DNA of 64,000 bases from assembly GCA_030148425.1 (NCBI GenBank), contig JASBTM010000004.1, forward strand, positions 1-64,000. Reading direction: 5' to 3'. A program made the position numbers and the translations under genes. Shown here piece by piece: positions 17,177-26,929 of the stretch (position 1 is its first letter; each line of letters opens with the position of its first letter). The notes under the pieces were generated by a model that worked only from the letters and a program-made list of their open reading frames with translations, made no database searches and was not told where the DNA came from. This stretch comes from Hyphomicrobium sp. (lineage in GTDB: Bacteria > Pseudomonadota > Alphaproteobacteria > Rhizobiales > Hyphomicrobiaceae).

Positions 17177-18481
17177 TCAGGAGGGCGCCGCACTTTCGGC
17201 GACACGCCGCTTGTGATCCGCACCGAGCTGCCGTGCGATCCAGATCCAAGCGGCGACAAGGGGAAGAGCAACGGCCCCCATGGTCCCGGCCGCAAATCCG
17301 AGCCCTCCGCCGAGCCAGGAATAAAGCCAACCGGATGTAGCATCGCCACCTCGGAACACGACGGTGTCGATGAAGTTCTGCACCTTGTATTTCTCGTCCG
17401 GCGTCGCCAGTGTGTAGATGACTTTGATCGCCGGATTTGCGAGTGCAAACGATGTGATGCGCTCCGCGACCATTACGGCGGCGACGACACCCAGCGCCGC
17501 GTCGGTCGACAAAAGGAGCGCTCCAACCGCCGCAGTCACCGGGAGCGCCAACAGAGCCACCGTCACGCCGAAGCGGTTTAGAATTCTCGCCGTCCCGAAG
17601 ATTTCGATCAGAATCGTTGCGATGCTGACGACGAGGTCACGTCCCGAAAAGAACAACACGCGCTCCGCGTTACCGCTGATCGATGCCGCGACGAGCCGCG
17701 CTTGCTCGAGGTAAAAGAACGTCCCGACGACGTTGGCGATGAAAATGAAAAGCGCGATGCGCGCGAACATCGGCGTCGTGAATACCTTGACTACGCCATC
17801 GAGGATGCCGCCGCCCGCAGGCTCCTCTTCGCCGCCGGTCGCTTCACCCGCAGGCCTCACGCGACGCAGCACCAAGCTCGCGACCATCGCCGCAATCAGC
17901 AACGCAGCCGAGACGAGCATGAGATCGACCGGCGCGAAAATCCGCACCAGGCCTTGTGTGATAAGCGGCCCTGCAAGTGCACCTGCTGTTCCACCCGCGG
18001 AGATGAAGCCATAAAGCCGCTTCGCGGCAGCGTGCGACCAGAGCTCCGACATCAAGCTCCAGAACAAAGACACGACGAAAAGATTGAAGACGCTTCCCCA
18101 GACGAAGAACGTTGCAAGCGCGATGTGATTGTCAGGGGTCGATTTCATCACGCCCCAGAAGACGACCAGGTTCGACGCGAAGAAAATGTAGATGGCAGGG
18201 AGCACGTAACGGCGCGGAAATCGCGCGGCCACAAATCCGAACAGAGGCACGAGCAGCAGCATCACGAAAAAGACGATCGTGAAAAGCTGATGCAGCGAAT
18301 CCTTGCCCAGCGTGACGCCGATATCATCACGCACCGGCCGCACAATGTAATAGGCCGAGAGCAACGCGAAAAACATCGCGAACGACGAGAGAAGCGCCGC
18401 CACCTCCTCAGGCTCTACGATAACGAATCGCCGCAGCCACGAAGCCCCGTCGGAGGCCGGCGGAGAATTTTCTGTCGACAT
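17177..18481 (-). CDS. MFS-type transporter resembling NTP/NDP exchangers
   Basis: The product (434 aa) has about twelve hydrophobic segments. The N-terminus (FALLSAYYIVRPVRDDIG, residues 38-57) resembles the first helix of the ATP/ADP-antiporter-like branch of the major facilitator superfamily, where a YYxxRPxRD motif is conserved. Proteins of this branch in free-living alphaproteobacteria are annotated as NTP/NDP exchange or MFS transporters, with unknown substrate; true nucleotide exchange is unproven here. A long loop (about 205-225) is acidic. It is convergent with infA (30 bases) and has no operon partner. Confidence 0.75.
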   Translation of the reverse strand: MSTENSPPASDGASWLRRFVIVEPEEVAALLSSFAMFFALLSAYYIVRPVRDDIGVTLGKDSLHQLFTIVFFVMLLLVPLFGFVAARFPRRYVLPAIYIFFASNLVVFWGVMKSTPDNHIALATFFVWGSVFNLFVVSLFWSLMSELWSHAAAKRLYGFISAGGTAGALAGPLITQGLVRIFAPVDLMLVSAALLIAAMVASLVLRRVRPAGEATGGEEEPAGGGILDGVVKVFTTPMFARIALFIFIANVVGTFFYLEQARLVAASISGNAERVLFFSGRDLVVSIATILIEIFGTARILNRFGVTVALLALPVTAAVGALLLSTDAALGVVAAVMVAERITSFALANPAIKVIYTLATPDEKYKVQNFIDTVVFRGGDATSGWLYSWLGGGLGFAAGTMGAVALPLVAAWIWIARQLGADHKRRVAESAAPS

Positions 18482-18690
18482 TTTTACCCGGAGCCTCGCC
18501 TGTCCCTCTCGTACGGAACGGAGGGAACAGTCACGGCCTTTGGCGCGTCAAGCAAATGATGCGGCGCAACGAACAATTTGGACGAAAAGGCCCACCATCG
18601 AACAGTGTACCCTTCCTGCATACCCCTGCCTTATCATTAGGCATTCGATCTATTTCTAGATTGTGACTATCTGTAATAGTTCTATACTTA

Positions 18691-18720
18691 TGCAGTGCAG
18701 CAACAACATGCTGCCGTGCA
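18691..18720. promoter_or_regulatory. Inverted repeat upstream of phaZ, candidate operator
   Basis: TGCAGTGCAGCA-ACAACA-TGCTGCCGTGCA is an inverted repeat with 12-base arms, 10 of 12 complementary, the inner six (GCAGCA/TGCTGC) perfect. It ends 51 bases before the phaZ ATG, after an AT-rich stretch (18640-18690) that probably holds the promoter. The PHB-responsive repressor PhaR is known to bind GC-rich TGC/GCA repeats before pha genes, so PhaR is a reasonable guess; no such gene is in the window. Confidence 0.45.
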
Positions 18721-18771
18721 ACGCTGACCGGCCCAGAGAAACGAACGCTAAAACAAAGGCTTGGAACCGAT

Positions 18772-20154
18772 ATGAACTATTATGCCTATGAAATGGCCCA
18801 TGCGTTCATGTCCCCAGTACGATTCGGCGTGCAGACGCTCCGCCAGACGCTCGGTTGGCCGCTTAATCCTGTTGCCTATACGACCGCCGGCAAGAATATG
18901 ATCGCCGCGTGCGAGGTGTTCGAAAATATCACCCGCCGGTATGGCAAGCCCGAGTTCGGCATCAAGAGCGTGCAACTCGCTGGACTGACGATCCCGGTTC
19001 GAGAGGAAACCGTTCTCTCCAAGCCGTTCTGCAATCTCGTCCACTTCGATCGCGACCAGACGGAAACCGGCAAGCGCTACGATCCGAAGGTGTTGATCGT
19101 CGCACCGATGTCCGGGCACTACGCGACGCTGCTGCGCGGCACGGTGGAAGCCATGCTGCCCGAGCACGACGTCTACATCACCGACTGGGCTGACGCCCGT
19201 AACGTGCCTATCGCGGCCGGACGTTTCGACTTCGACGACTTCGTCGATTACCTCATCGACTTCATGCGTTTCATCGGCACCAACACACACGTCATCGCAG
19301 TGTGCCAGCCCGCCGTCCCTGCCCTTGTTGCAACTGCGGTGATGGCGTCCCGCGGCGAGCAGTGCCAACCGGCTTCGCTGGTGCTGATGGGCGGCCCTAT
19401 CGACACGCGACGCAATCCGACGAAGGTCAACGACCTCGCGGCCGAAAAATCGATCTCGTGGTTCGAGAACAACGTGATCTCGACGGTACCCTTCCCGCAT
19501 GCAGGTTTCATGCGTCCCGTCTATCCGGGCTTCATGCAGCTTACGGGCTTCATGACCATGAACCTCGAACGGCACATGAATGCCCACGTCGATCTCTTCA
19601 ACAACCTCGTCAAAGGCGATTGCGACAGCGTCAAGCAGCATCAAACCTTCTACGAGGAATATCTCTCGGTGATGGATCTCACTGCCGAGTTCTATCTGCA
19701 GACCGTGCAGACGGTCTTCCAAGACCACTTGCTCGCCGATAAAAAACTGATGCACCGCGACGAGTTTGTCGACTGCGGGGCAATTCGCAAGACCGCCCTG
19801 ATGACCGTCGAGGGCGAGCGCGACGACATCTGCGGCCTCGGTCAGACGGAAGCTGCACACGATCTTTGTATCGGCGTCCCCAACGACGAGCAGGTGCATT
19901 ATGTGCAGCAGGGCGTCGGCCATTACGGCGTTTTCAACGGCACGCGCTGGCGCACCGAAATTCAACCGCGCATCCGCGAATTTATCCGCACCATCAACTA
20001 TAAGCGCCTGACCGGCGGCCAGCAGACGCGCATGCCGAAGCCTTATCGGGCCCTGACAGATGCGCCCGACGTCGCTCCCGATTGGCGCGCGAAGGCGAAC
20101 GGCGTGTTGAACGGCGTCAACGGCAAGCACCCGCCGTCTGCTGCAGGGGAATAA
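18772..20154 (+). CDS. phaZ: Intracellular polyhydroxyalkanoate (PHB) depolymerase
   Basis: The enzyme hydrolyses stored poly-3-hydroxybutyrate granules in the cytoplasm. The 460-aa product has no signal peptide and opens with MNYYAYEMAHAFMSPVRFG, typical of intracellular PhaZ. The alpha/beta-hydrolase core has a Cys nucleophile at C178 in AVCQPAVP instead of a Ser lipase box, a hallmark of this class; the acid lies near residue 348 (GERDDICG) and the His near 384 (HYGVFNG). An inverted repeat upstream may bind a regulator. The gene implies that the organism stores PHB. Confidence 0.93.
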   Translation: MNYYAYEMAHAFMSPVRFGVQTLRQTLGWPLNPVAYTTAGKNMIAACEVFENITRRYGKPEFGIKSVQLAGLTIPVREETVLSKPFCNLVHFDRDQTETGKRYDPKVLIVAPMSGHYATLLRGTVEAMLPEHDVYITDWADARNVPIAAGRFDFDDFVDYLIDFMRFIGTNTHVIAVCQPAVPALVATAVMASRGEQCQPASLVLMGGPIDTRRNPTKVNDLAAEKSISWFENNVISTVPFPHAGFMRPVYPGFMQLTGFMTMNLERHMNAHVDLFNNLVKGDCDSVKQHQTFYEEYLSVMDLTAEFYLQTVQTVFQDHLLADKKLMHRDEFVDCGAIRKTALMTVEGERDDICGLGQTEAAHDLCIGVPNDEQVHYVQQGVGHYGVFNGTRWRTEIQPRIREFIRTINYKRLTGGQQTRMPKPYRALTDAPDVAPDWRAKANGVLNGVNGKHPPSAAGE

Positions 20155-20205
20155 AGTCGCTTTCTCTCGTGTCGCACGAAGCCGGTCTTTGCTAGGCTTA
20201 TTCGC

Positions 20206-20679
20206 ATGAGCGACCTTTCAGATTTTGACATCGTCTTGCGATTGGTCACAGCTGTGCTGTGCGGCGGCTTTATCGGCCTCGAGCGCGACCTACGGCGCAT
20301 GCCGACGGGCTTTCGCACCATGGCAATTGTTAGCCTTGGAGCTTGCATCGTAGCAGTCGGCGCCGTGCGCCACGGTGACTCGGACGGCTTCAGCCGAGTT
20401 GCACAGGGCGTGGTGACGGGCATCGGGTTTCTCGGCGCAGGCGTGATCCTGCAGCATGACAAGATCCGGCACGTGAAAGGCCTGACAACCGCCGCCGCGA
20501 TCTGGCTGACAGCCGCCATCGGCCTACTATGCGGAATCGGAGAACTGAAGCTCGCGATCCTCGCGACAGTTCTCGCAATCCTTGTGCTGCTCCTCGACTA
20601 TTTTGGTTCGCGGCTCTGGCCGAAGCAGGCGAAACCGGAGCCACACGAAGACGAGCTCACATCGCGCGATAACGATTAA
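20206..20679 (+). CDS. MgtC/SapB family membrane protein
   Basis: The 157-residue product is the membrane domain of the MgtC family: four to five hydrophobic segments, with the signature GGFIGLERDLRRMPTGFRTMAIVSLGA (residues 25-52) and GIGFLGAGVILQ...VKGLTTAAAIWLTAAIGLLCG (about 70-108). The C-terminal cytosolic domain of true virulence MgtC is absent; short forms are common and have unknown transport or regulatory roles. Its stop overlaps that of polA by four bases (20676-20679) in a convergent arrangement. Confidence 0.88.
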   Translation: MSDLSDFDIVLRLVTAVLCGGFIGLERDLRRMPTGFRTMAIVSLGACIVAVGAVRHGDSDGFSRVAQGVVTGIGFLGAGVILQHDKIRHVKGLTTAAAIWLTAAIGLLCGIGELKLAILATVLAILVLLLDYFGSRLWPKQAKPEPHEDELTSRDND

Positions 20680-23675
20680 TGCGCTTCGTCCCAGTTGTCG
20701 GCGGATTTCGCGTCGACATGGATCAGAACGGAAAGCCTGATGGCAGGCTCCGCCGCTGTTTCCATGACGTGGCGCGCCGTCTTGATAAGCGCCGCGGCAT
20801 CGTCTGCCCCCACCTCGAAGACGAGTTCGTCGTGAACCTGCAGCAGCATCCGCGCGGATGAAAGGTTCGCGGCCTCGAGCGCGTCCGGCATGCGGATCAT
20901 CGCGCGCCGGATAATGTCGGCGGCCGAACCTTGGATCGGCGCGTTGATCGCGGCCCGTTCCAGAAACCCGCGCATCGACGGATTCTTCGTGTTGATCTCG
21001 GGATAGTGGATGCGCCGCCCGAAGATCGTCTCGACATGCCCGCGCGCGTGCGCCTGCTTCTTCGTCGCGTCCATGTAATCGCGGATGCCCGGGAAGCGCT
21101 GGAAGTACGTCTTGATATACTCGCCCGCCTCCTCGCGGCTGATGCTGAGCTGATTTGCAAGCCCGAACGCCGATATGCCGTAGATGATGCCGAAGTTGAT
21201 CGCTTTCGCGCGTCGCCGCACTTCGCTCGGCATGTCCTTCACCGGCACACCGAACATTTCCGACGCCGTCATGGCATGAATGTCGAGCCCATCCGCAAAT
21301 GCCTTTTTCAATTGCGGAATATCTGCAACGTGCGCCAACACACGCAATTCGATCTGCGAATAGTCGGCCGAAACGAGCTTTTTTCCATTCTCCGCGATGA
21401 AGGCGGTGCGGATTTCACGTCCTTCCTTCGTGCGGATCGGAATGTTCTGCAGATTGGGTTCAGACGATGCGAGACGCCCTGTCGTCGTCGAAGCCAGCGA
21501 ATAACAGGTATGGATGCGCCCCGTCTCGGGGTTGATGTAAGTCGGCAGCGCATCGGTATACGTCGACTTGAGCTTCATCAGCTGACGCCATTCGAGCATC
21601 GTGTTGACGAGCCGGCGTGCGTCGCCGTGAAGGTCCTCGTTTGCTGCAAGATCGTCGAGAAGATTGGCGCGCGTCTCCCACTGGCCCGTCTTCGTCTTCT
21701 TGCCGCCCGGAAGTTTCAGTCGATCGAAGAGCAACTCGCCAAGTTGCTTCGGCGAGCCGAGATTGAATTTATGTCCGACCAGCTCATAGATCTCTTCTTC
21801 GAGCTGTACGGTGCGTTGCGCGAACGCACTCGACAACCGCGCGAGAATATCGCGATCGACTTTGATGCCCGCGTGCTCCATCCCGACAATGACCGGCACG
21901 AGCGGACGTTCAAGCGTTTCATAGACCGTCGCCATATGCTCGGCGGCAAGGCGTGGCTTCAGAGCCATCCAAAGCCGTAGCGTAATATCCGCGTCTTCGG
22001 CGGCATACTCCGTCGCCTTGTCGATCGGAACGCCCGCGAAGGATTTGTCCGACTTCTTCGCGCCGGGCGCATGCTCGATGACTTGTGAGAACGACAGGCA
22101 GGTATGGCCAAGATGGCGCTCAGCCAGAGAGTCCATCCCATGCTGTCCCCGTCCGCCATCGAGCGCATAGGAGAGCAGCAGCGTGTCGTCGAACGGCGCC
22201 ACTTCGACGCCGTACCGCCTCATCACCAAAGTATCGTATTTGATGTTCTGCCCGATCTTCAGGATCGACGGATCTTCGAGCATGGGCTTCATCAGCGCGA
22301 CGGCTTCGGCCACGGCAAGCTGCGGCGGTCCGCTGTCGCCTCCGCCGAAAAGATCGCCTCCGCCCGACTGATGGCCGACCGGAACGTAGCACGCCTCACC
22401 GGGCGCAACAGCAAGCGAAAAGCCGACGAGATCCGCTTCCGTCGCACTGAGCCGCGAGGTCTCCGTGTCGAATGCCACGCGCCCCGCGCCCATCGCTTTC
22501 GCGATCCACGCTTCGAGGTCCGCACGAGTCGTGACTGTCTTATAACGTGAGCGATCGACGGGAATTCCTCTGAGGAGAGCCGTTCCCGCGGCAACTGCTG
22601 CAGCAGGAGATGCATCTTCCGAGGCGGCCTCTTCCCCCAGCGCTTCGATCTTTTCAGCGATACCCTGCGGCCCGCTTTTGAGGCTTGCACCAACAGATAC
22701 CGCAAGCGGCGGCGGCGCTTCCGTGCCAAGCGCTTCGGCGATCCGCTTCGTCAGCGTGTTGAATTCCATCGTGCGCAGAAAACCAAGCAGCGGCTCCGCG
22801 ACCGGGTCTCGCACGCCGAGCGTTTGGATGTTTTCTTCGAGCGGCACGTCGTCCTTCAGCGAAACGAGCTGGCGCGAGACGCGCGCTTGCTCGGCGAACT
22901 CAATGAGCTTCTCTCGCCGCTTCGGTTGCTTGATCTCTCCGGCCTGCGCCAGTAGCGTATCGAGATCGCCGTAACTCGTAATCAGCTCTGCCGCCGTCTT
23001 GATGCCAATGCCCGGCACGCCCGGCACGTTGTCGACGGAATCCCCCGCCAGCGCCTGGACGTCGATGACCTTCTCCGGCGGCACCCCAAACTTTTCGATC
23101 ACCTCGTCGCGGCCGATACGCTTGGATTTCATCCCATCGAACATAGTGACGCCCGGACGCACGAGCTGCATGAGGTCTTTGTCCGACGACACGATCGTCA
23201 CGTCGCCGCCCGCATCGACGGCCAACCGAGCATATGTCGCGATGATATCGTCCGCCTCATAGCCATCGCGTTCGACGCAGGCAACGTTGAAGGCTTTCAC
23301 CGCATCCCGGATGAGAGGAAACTGAGGAACCAGTTCCTCTGGCGGCGGCGGCCGCTGCGCCTTGTATTTCGGATAGATCTCGTTCCGGAACGTCTCCCGC
23401 CCGGCATCGAAAATGACAGCGATGTGCGTCGGAGCTTCCGACACCTTCGTTTCGCGCAGCAGCTTCCAGAGCATGGCGCAAAAGCCGTGCACCGCGCCGA
23501 CCGGCAATCCATCCGACGGCCGCGTCAAAGGCGGCAGCGCATGAAAAGCGCGGAAGATATAGCCCGAGCCATCGATCAGATAGACGTGGCTGCCCTTGAT
23601 GACCGGAACGATCTCGGCGCTGCTCGCTTCTGAAGAAGATTCAATTTTCGTCTGCATTTTTTCTCTGTTGGCCAT
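20676..23675 (-). CDS. polA: DNA polymerase I
   Basis: The product (999 aa) has all three modules. The 5'-nuclease domain is at about 30-320 (YLIDGSGYIFRAFHALPPLTRPSDG, then SSDKDLMQLV and GDSVDNVPGVPGIGIKTA). The 3'-5' exonuclease is at about 385-575, with the DTE motif (VAFDTETS), GQNIKYD and YAAEDAD all present, so proofreading is likely active. The polymerase domain is at about 620-999, with motif A DYSQIELRVLAH, motif B RRAKAINFGIIYG and motif C QVHDELVFE. The start at 23675 or the ATG at 23657 are both possible; neither has a strong ribosome-binding site. It is transcribed alone. Confidence 0.97.
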   Translation of the reverse strand: MANREKMQTKIESSSEASSAEIVPVIKGSHVYLIDGSGYIFRAFHALPPLTRPSDGLPVGAVHGFCAMLWKLLRETKVSEAPTHIAVIFDAGRETFRNEIYPKYKAQRPPPPEELVPQFPLIRDAVKAFNVACVERDGYEADDIIATYARLAVDAGGDVTIVSSDKDLMQLVRPGVTMFDGMKSKRIGRDEVIEKFGVPPEKVIDVQALAGDSVDNVPGVPGIGIKTAAELITSYGDLDTLLAQAGEIKQPKRREKLIEFAEQARVSRQLVSLKDDVPLEENIQTLGVRDPVAEPLLGFLRTMEFNTLTKRIAEALGTEAPPPLAVSVGASLKSGPQGIAEKIEALGEEAASEDASPAAAVAAGTALLRGIPVDRSRYKTVTTRADLEAWIAKAMGAGRVAFDTETSRLSATEADLVGFSLAVAPGEACYVPVGHQSGGGDLFGGGDSGPPQLAVAEAVALMKPMLEDPSILKIGQNIKYDTLVMRRYGVEVAPFDDTLLLSYALDGGRGQHGMDSLAERHLGHTCLSFSQVIEHAPGAKKSDKSFAGVPIDKATEYAAEDADITLRLWMALKPRLAAEHMATVYETLERPLVPVIVGMEHAGIKVDRDILARLSSAFAQRTVQLEEEIYELVGHKFNLGSPKQLGELLFDRLKLPGGKKTKTGQWETRANLLDDLAANEDLHGDARRLVNTMLEWRQLMKLKSTYTDALPTYINPETGRIHTCYSLASTTTGRLASSEPNLQNIPIRTKEGREIRTAFIAENGKKLVSADYSQIELRVLAHVADIPQLKKAFADGLDIHAMTASEMFGVPVKDMPSEVRRRAKAINFGIIYGISAFGLANQLSISREEAGEYIKTYFQRFPGIRDYMDATKKQAHARGHVETIFGRRIHYPEINTKNPSMRGFLERAAINAPIQGSAADIIRRAMIRMPDALEAANLSSARMLLQVHDELVFEVGADDAAALIKTARHVMETAAEPAIRLSVLIHVDAKSADNWDEAH

Positions 23676-23899
23676 GGCACACGCGACCGGCTGCGTTGGG
23701 AGATGTTTATCGAAATGCCTCGGAAAGTGCGTCCCGCCGCCGCGAAATCGCGGCCATTATCCCACGCTATCGGATCATTCTGTTCCTTGGGTCAGACGTC
23801 CGTTGACAGCGGACCCTCCCCATGGCTGATGTCCGCCGTTCCTATCTAGGATGCCGGCCGGCAAAGTTGCAAATCGTCGCTCTTGGGAGAGTATTGGTC

Positions 23900-24217
23900 A
23901 TGCGCACGACCGTCAAACTCGCCGCTCTCGCGGTAACTGCTGCTGGAATGCTATTCGGCATGTTCGCTACAGAGGCAAGCGCCCTGCCGCGTTGCCGTCC
24001 GCCGGTCGAAGGCCTTGCCTCCGCCACCGGAATTCTGGGTGCCGGCTCCGAGAAGGCGAGCATCCAGGCCCGCGAAAACTGGAAGTTGACCGTCCGCCGG
24101 CTCTACGGGCCCCGCTATGCTGACTTCTATAATGCCCAGAACAAGCAGTGGGATTGCAAGAAGGGCGCAATCCTCCTCGCGAAGTGCGTCGTCGTCGCCC
24201 GCCCCTGCCGATATTAA
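23900..24217 (+). CDS. Small exported protein, unknown function
   Basis: The 105-residue product has a signal peptide (MRTTVKLAALAVTAAGMLFGMFATEASA, about residues 1-28). The mature part contains GSEKASIQARENWKLTVRRLYGPRYADFYNAQNKQWDCKKG and ends with two further Cys (KCVVVARPCRY). The pattern A...AR..W...V...YG..Y..W..A....C occurs in a group of short alphaproteobacterial secreted proteins of unknown role; I know no named family. The start is set at the ATG that opens the signal peptide, with GGGAGA ten bases upstream. Confidence 0.75.
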   Translation: MRTTVKLAALAVTAAGMLFGMFATEASALPRCRPPVEGLASATGILGAGSEKASIQARENWKLTVRRLYGPRYADFYNAQNKQWDCKKGAILLAKCVVVARPCRY

Positions 24218-24365
24218 GGGTTCAACAGACCGGCCTTCGGAAGTTGTACCCGCGAGCGGGACACCCCCGTTTTGCGTGCAAACCGGGGGCCGGAACCAGT
24301 GGCTGTGGGCCGCAACGCATGGCGTTTGCGGCTCGAGCCCGAATGGGCTATCAGTCTCGCCCGAA

Positions 24366-24442
<77 letters not shown>

Positions 24443-24555
24443 TCAAAAAATCCTCTCAACCATTTGGAAATATTGGGTTCCTCGGATTTGCCAGGAATCG
24501 CCTGCAGAAATAGCGGCGAAAACGTCGAGCAAATCCCCCAGCAAATGGATTTCAA

Positions 24556-25655
24556 ATGGCACGACCCGCTCAAGATCCTCAGCCTTCCAGGCGTAATGGC
24601 TTTGGCAATTTGTTCGCCGCGTTCCAAAGCAATATGCCGCCTTTGACAAACGCGGGACGGTTGTATTGAGCACCGGCATTCGAATTGCCGATGATCCTCG
24701 GGGAATTGCGGCGCAGAAGGCAGTCGACCGGATGTTTGCCGAACTCACGCGGTTTTGGGAGGATCGCAAGGCCGGTCGCGATCCCGACGCGAAGGCAAAG
24801 TTTGAGAACGCTGTAGCGACGGCTCGTCAATTTGGTGTCCCCTACCTGTCGGCTGATGAGATCGTCCAAAAGGGTGTCGAAGAAGTAGTCAGTCGCTTCA
24901 AGATGCTGCTGGCGCCAAAGTTGCTTGATGATGAAAAAATCGTGAGCGCGGTGCTTGGCGGCGTAAAGCCGGTGGCGGGCGGCATTATGTTGTCGGACAT
25001 GATCGATGAAGTGGCAAAAATTAACGCCACGGACCAGAAGGAGATGTCCCCACACCAGCAGAAGAAGTGGCCCGATATTCGCGAGGACCAGATCAAAAAT
25101 TTCATCGAAGTCATTGGCGGTGACAAGCGCGTATCCGAGGTTAGCCGGGATGACGCCAAGACGTTCCGTTTGTATTTGCAGAACCGCGTGCTCGATGATG
25201 AGATCACCACTAGCACTGCTAATAGTTATCTCTTCCGGTTGACGGGCATGTTCTCGGTGATTGACCAGTATCATCAGCTGGACCTACAGCCGATTTTTCA
25301 GAAGCTGGCCTTCAAGAAGGAGGAATGCGAGCAGCGTGAAGCTTTCTCGCTGGACCACATCCAGAATTGTATTCTTGCGGAAGGGATGTTTGATGATCTG
25401 AACGCGGAAGCGCGAGGGGTTATTTATTTGATGGCAGAAACGGGTCTTCGGCTATCTGAGGCCAGTGTCGAATTCGCCGAGTTGCGAGCCCAATCGCTCC
25501 AAGAATACGCTGACGCTGAAGTTCGGTGCGCGAGATGCCGAGCACAATGGAGCGGTCGTACCCAGAAACTTCTTGATGAAATAGCACCTTATCATTGGCC
25601 ACCGCTCCTGATGTCTGCTGACGAAGCCAATGCGGGCATGAACAAACCCGGATAA
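24556..25655 (+). pseudogene. Tyrosine recombinase (phage/island integrase), frameshifted and truncated
   Basis: From about 24600 the frame reads RRVPKQYAAFDKRGTVVLSTGIRIADDP, typical integrase N-terminal text, through a SAM-like core-binding domain (KKWPDIREDQIKNFIEVIGG...YLQNRVLDD...NSYLFRLTGMF). It then reaches the first catalytic Arg in MAETGLRLSEAS near 25460. The remaining catalytic residues (K, HxxR, H/W, Y) are missing: homology stops at about 25470 and unrelated sequence continues to a stop at 25655. A matching N-terminus (MARPAQDPQPSRRNG, from 24556) sits in another frame, implying a frameshift near 24600. Its position 115 bases after tRNA-Arg fits an integrated element whose integrase has decayed. 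Confidence 0.8.
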
Positions 25656-25855
25656 TCTTTCGATGGAAGTGATTTCCAGTTATCCGCAAACTCGGCAATG
25701 CGGCCTTGCGATCTGTCTCCTTTGCCGAGAATGCGGACATCGACTCCTCGATCGCTGCTGAAAATTAGATTGATGAGGAGCGCGTCAGCTGCGGACCAGC
25801 AAGCGGACATTTGGGAATTGTCAGCTCAGGGCCAGGAACAGCCGTGCCGAAGTCA

Positions 25856-26092
25856 TTAAATACGAAATACTGTTCGCGTTCCGCTTTGTTGCAGGAGCGC
25901 GCGAGCAAGCTGGTCTCCGGCGGCTGTAAGCTGACCACTTGCGTCGAGCCAATCATGATCGGTTGCGAAGCGTGTCACATCGTCCGCGTTGCCACCGCCA
26001 GTCAGCATTCCAGTAAACCCCAAAACGATACTCAAATGATCTGGGGTGGCTTCATCCTTATGATCGGGAGGCTTTTGCACAAATTTCCTCAT
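25856..26092 (-). CDS. Hypothetical small protein
   Basis: This 78-residue frame ends TRFATDHDWLDASGQLTAAGDQLARALLQQSGTRTVFRI, which looks like a real helical domain (DWLD..G.LT..G..L...L..Q.GTRTVFR), whereas the N-terminal 20 residues look less conserved. There is no clear ribosome-binding site. It lies in the decayed region after the integrase and may be a cargo gene of that element. An overlapping plus-strand frame (25811-26164) appears spurious. Confidence 0.4.
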   Translation of the reverse strand: MRKFVQKPPDHKDEATPDHLSIVLGFTGMLTGGGNADDVTRFATDHDWLDASGQLTAAGDQLARALLQQSGTRTVFRI

Positions 26093-26559
26093 CCACTCGC
26101 GGTTCGCGATGTCCGCCGCTTTATGGGGCGGTCATCCCTTATAGCTTGTAACGGTAAGCTATAAAATTGCGCTCACCGTCACGCCGAAATAGGGACGGTA
26201 GATCGGTTTTCAATCCGCCAGGTAGGATTGATTTCCAATTGCGTGCGGAATGCGCGCACGCGGGCTGCAGAAATCAGCTGCATCGATTTTGGTTGCAGTC
26301 GGACTAACTGGACCAAGAGTTCTCATCTTTTCTCAACGGCGCACCGTTTGAGAAGCTGATTTGATTGCTTTTTCTATGGCGCGCCGGAGATCATGAAGAT
26401 GAGGTCAGCGGAAGCGGCTTCGATCGGTAGCGAGGACCGCCTAGGGCCAATTGTGTTGAAGAACCCCGCTGAGGGAGCCAGCGAATAATGATTCCGTCTA
26501 CAAGGGCAGCGGCCGAGGCTGGCGACGATAGGGCGGAGGACGCGGGTCCGCCGCCTTAA
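26093..26559 (+). other. Non-coding stretch in the accessory region
   Basis: I see no gene. Short frames such as a 31-codon frame starting near 26394 have no recognised features. Composition is more AT-rich than the core regions on either side, in keeping with foreign or decayed DNA. Confidence 0.5.
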
Positions 26560-26817
26560 TCATTTATGATACACGTGCCGTCGGTGGATACGATGCGATC
26601 GCTTTCGATACGACGGGCAATATTTGCTGTGCGTGCCGCTGGAGCATCCGTAACGGCGCAGAAGGTCCCTATCATACTCACTTGTGGGGCCGCCCGCGCG
26701 TGCATTGGCCCGTGCCGGCTCAAGATCGATCGCACCGCTCAATGAACCTGCGGCGACCTCCGGCGATCCTAAGGCCAACGAAAGTGATCCAATAAGGGCG
26801 AAAAACTTTGGACGCAT
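26560..26817 (-). CDS. Small exported protein, unknown function
   Basis: The 85-residue product starts with a signal peptide (MRPKFFALIGSLSLALGSPEVAAG, about 1-24). The mature chain ends in a strongly basic, Tyr- and His-rich segment with two Cys (YGCSSGTHSKYCPSYRKRSHRIHRRHVYHK). AAGGTGG lies seven bases before the ATG at 26817, which therefore is preferred over one 18 bases upstream. No family is recognised. Confidence 0.6.
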   Translation of the reverse strand: MRPKFFALIGSLSLALGSPEVAAGSLSGAIDLEPARANARAGGPTSEYDRDLLRRYGCSSGTHSKYCPSYRKRSHRIHRRHVYHK

Positions 26818-26929
26818 GGCGAACCACCTTTGCATCCCCGGAGGTCAAGCGTATCACAGCATTGATCGTCGGTGTGGCAAAATGGAATTTCGGTTAAACT
26901 AGCTGTCGCCTGAGACAACGGATTGCCTT

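Noticed and set aside
25811-26164. 117-codon plus-strand frame
   Set aside because: It overlaps the more protein-like minus-strand frame 25856-26092, has no recognisable domain, and its composition looks random.
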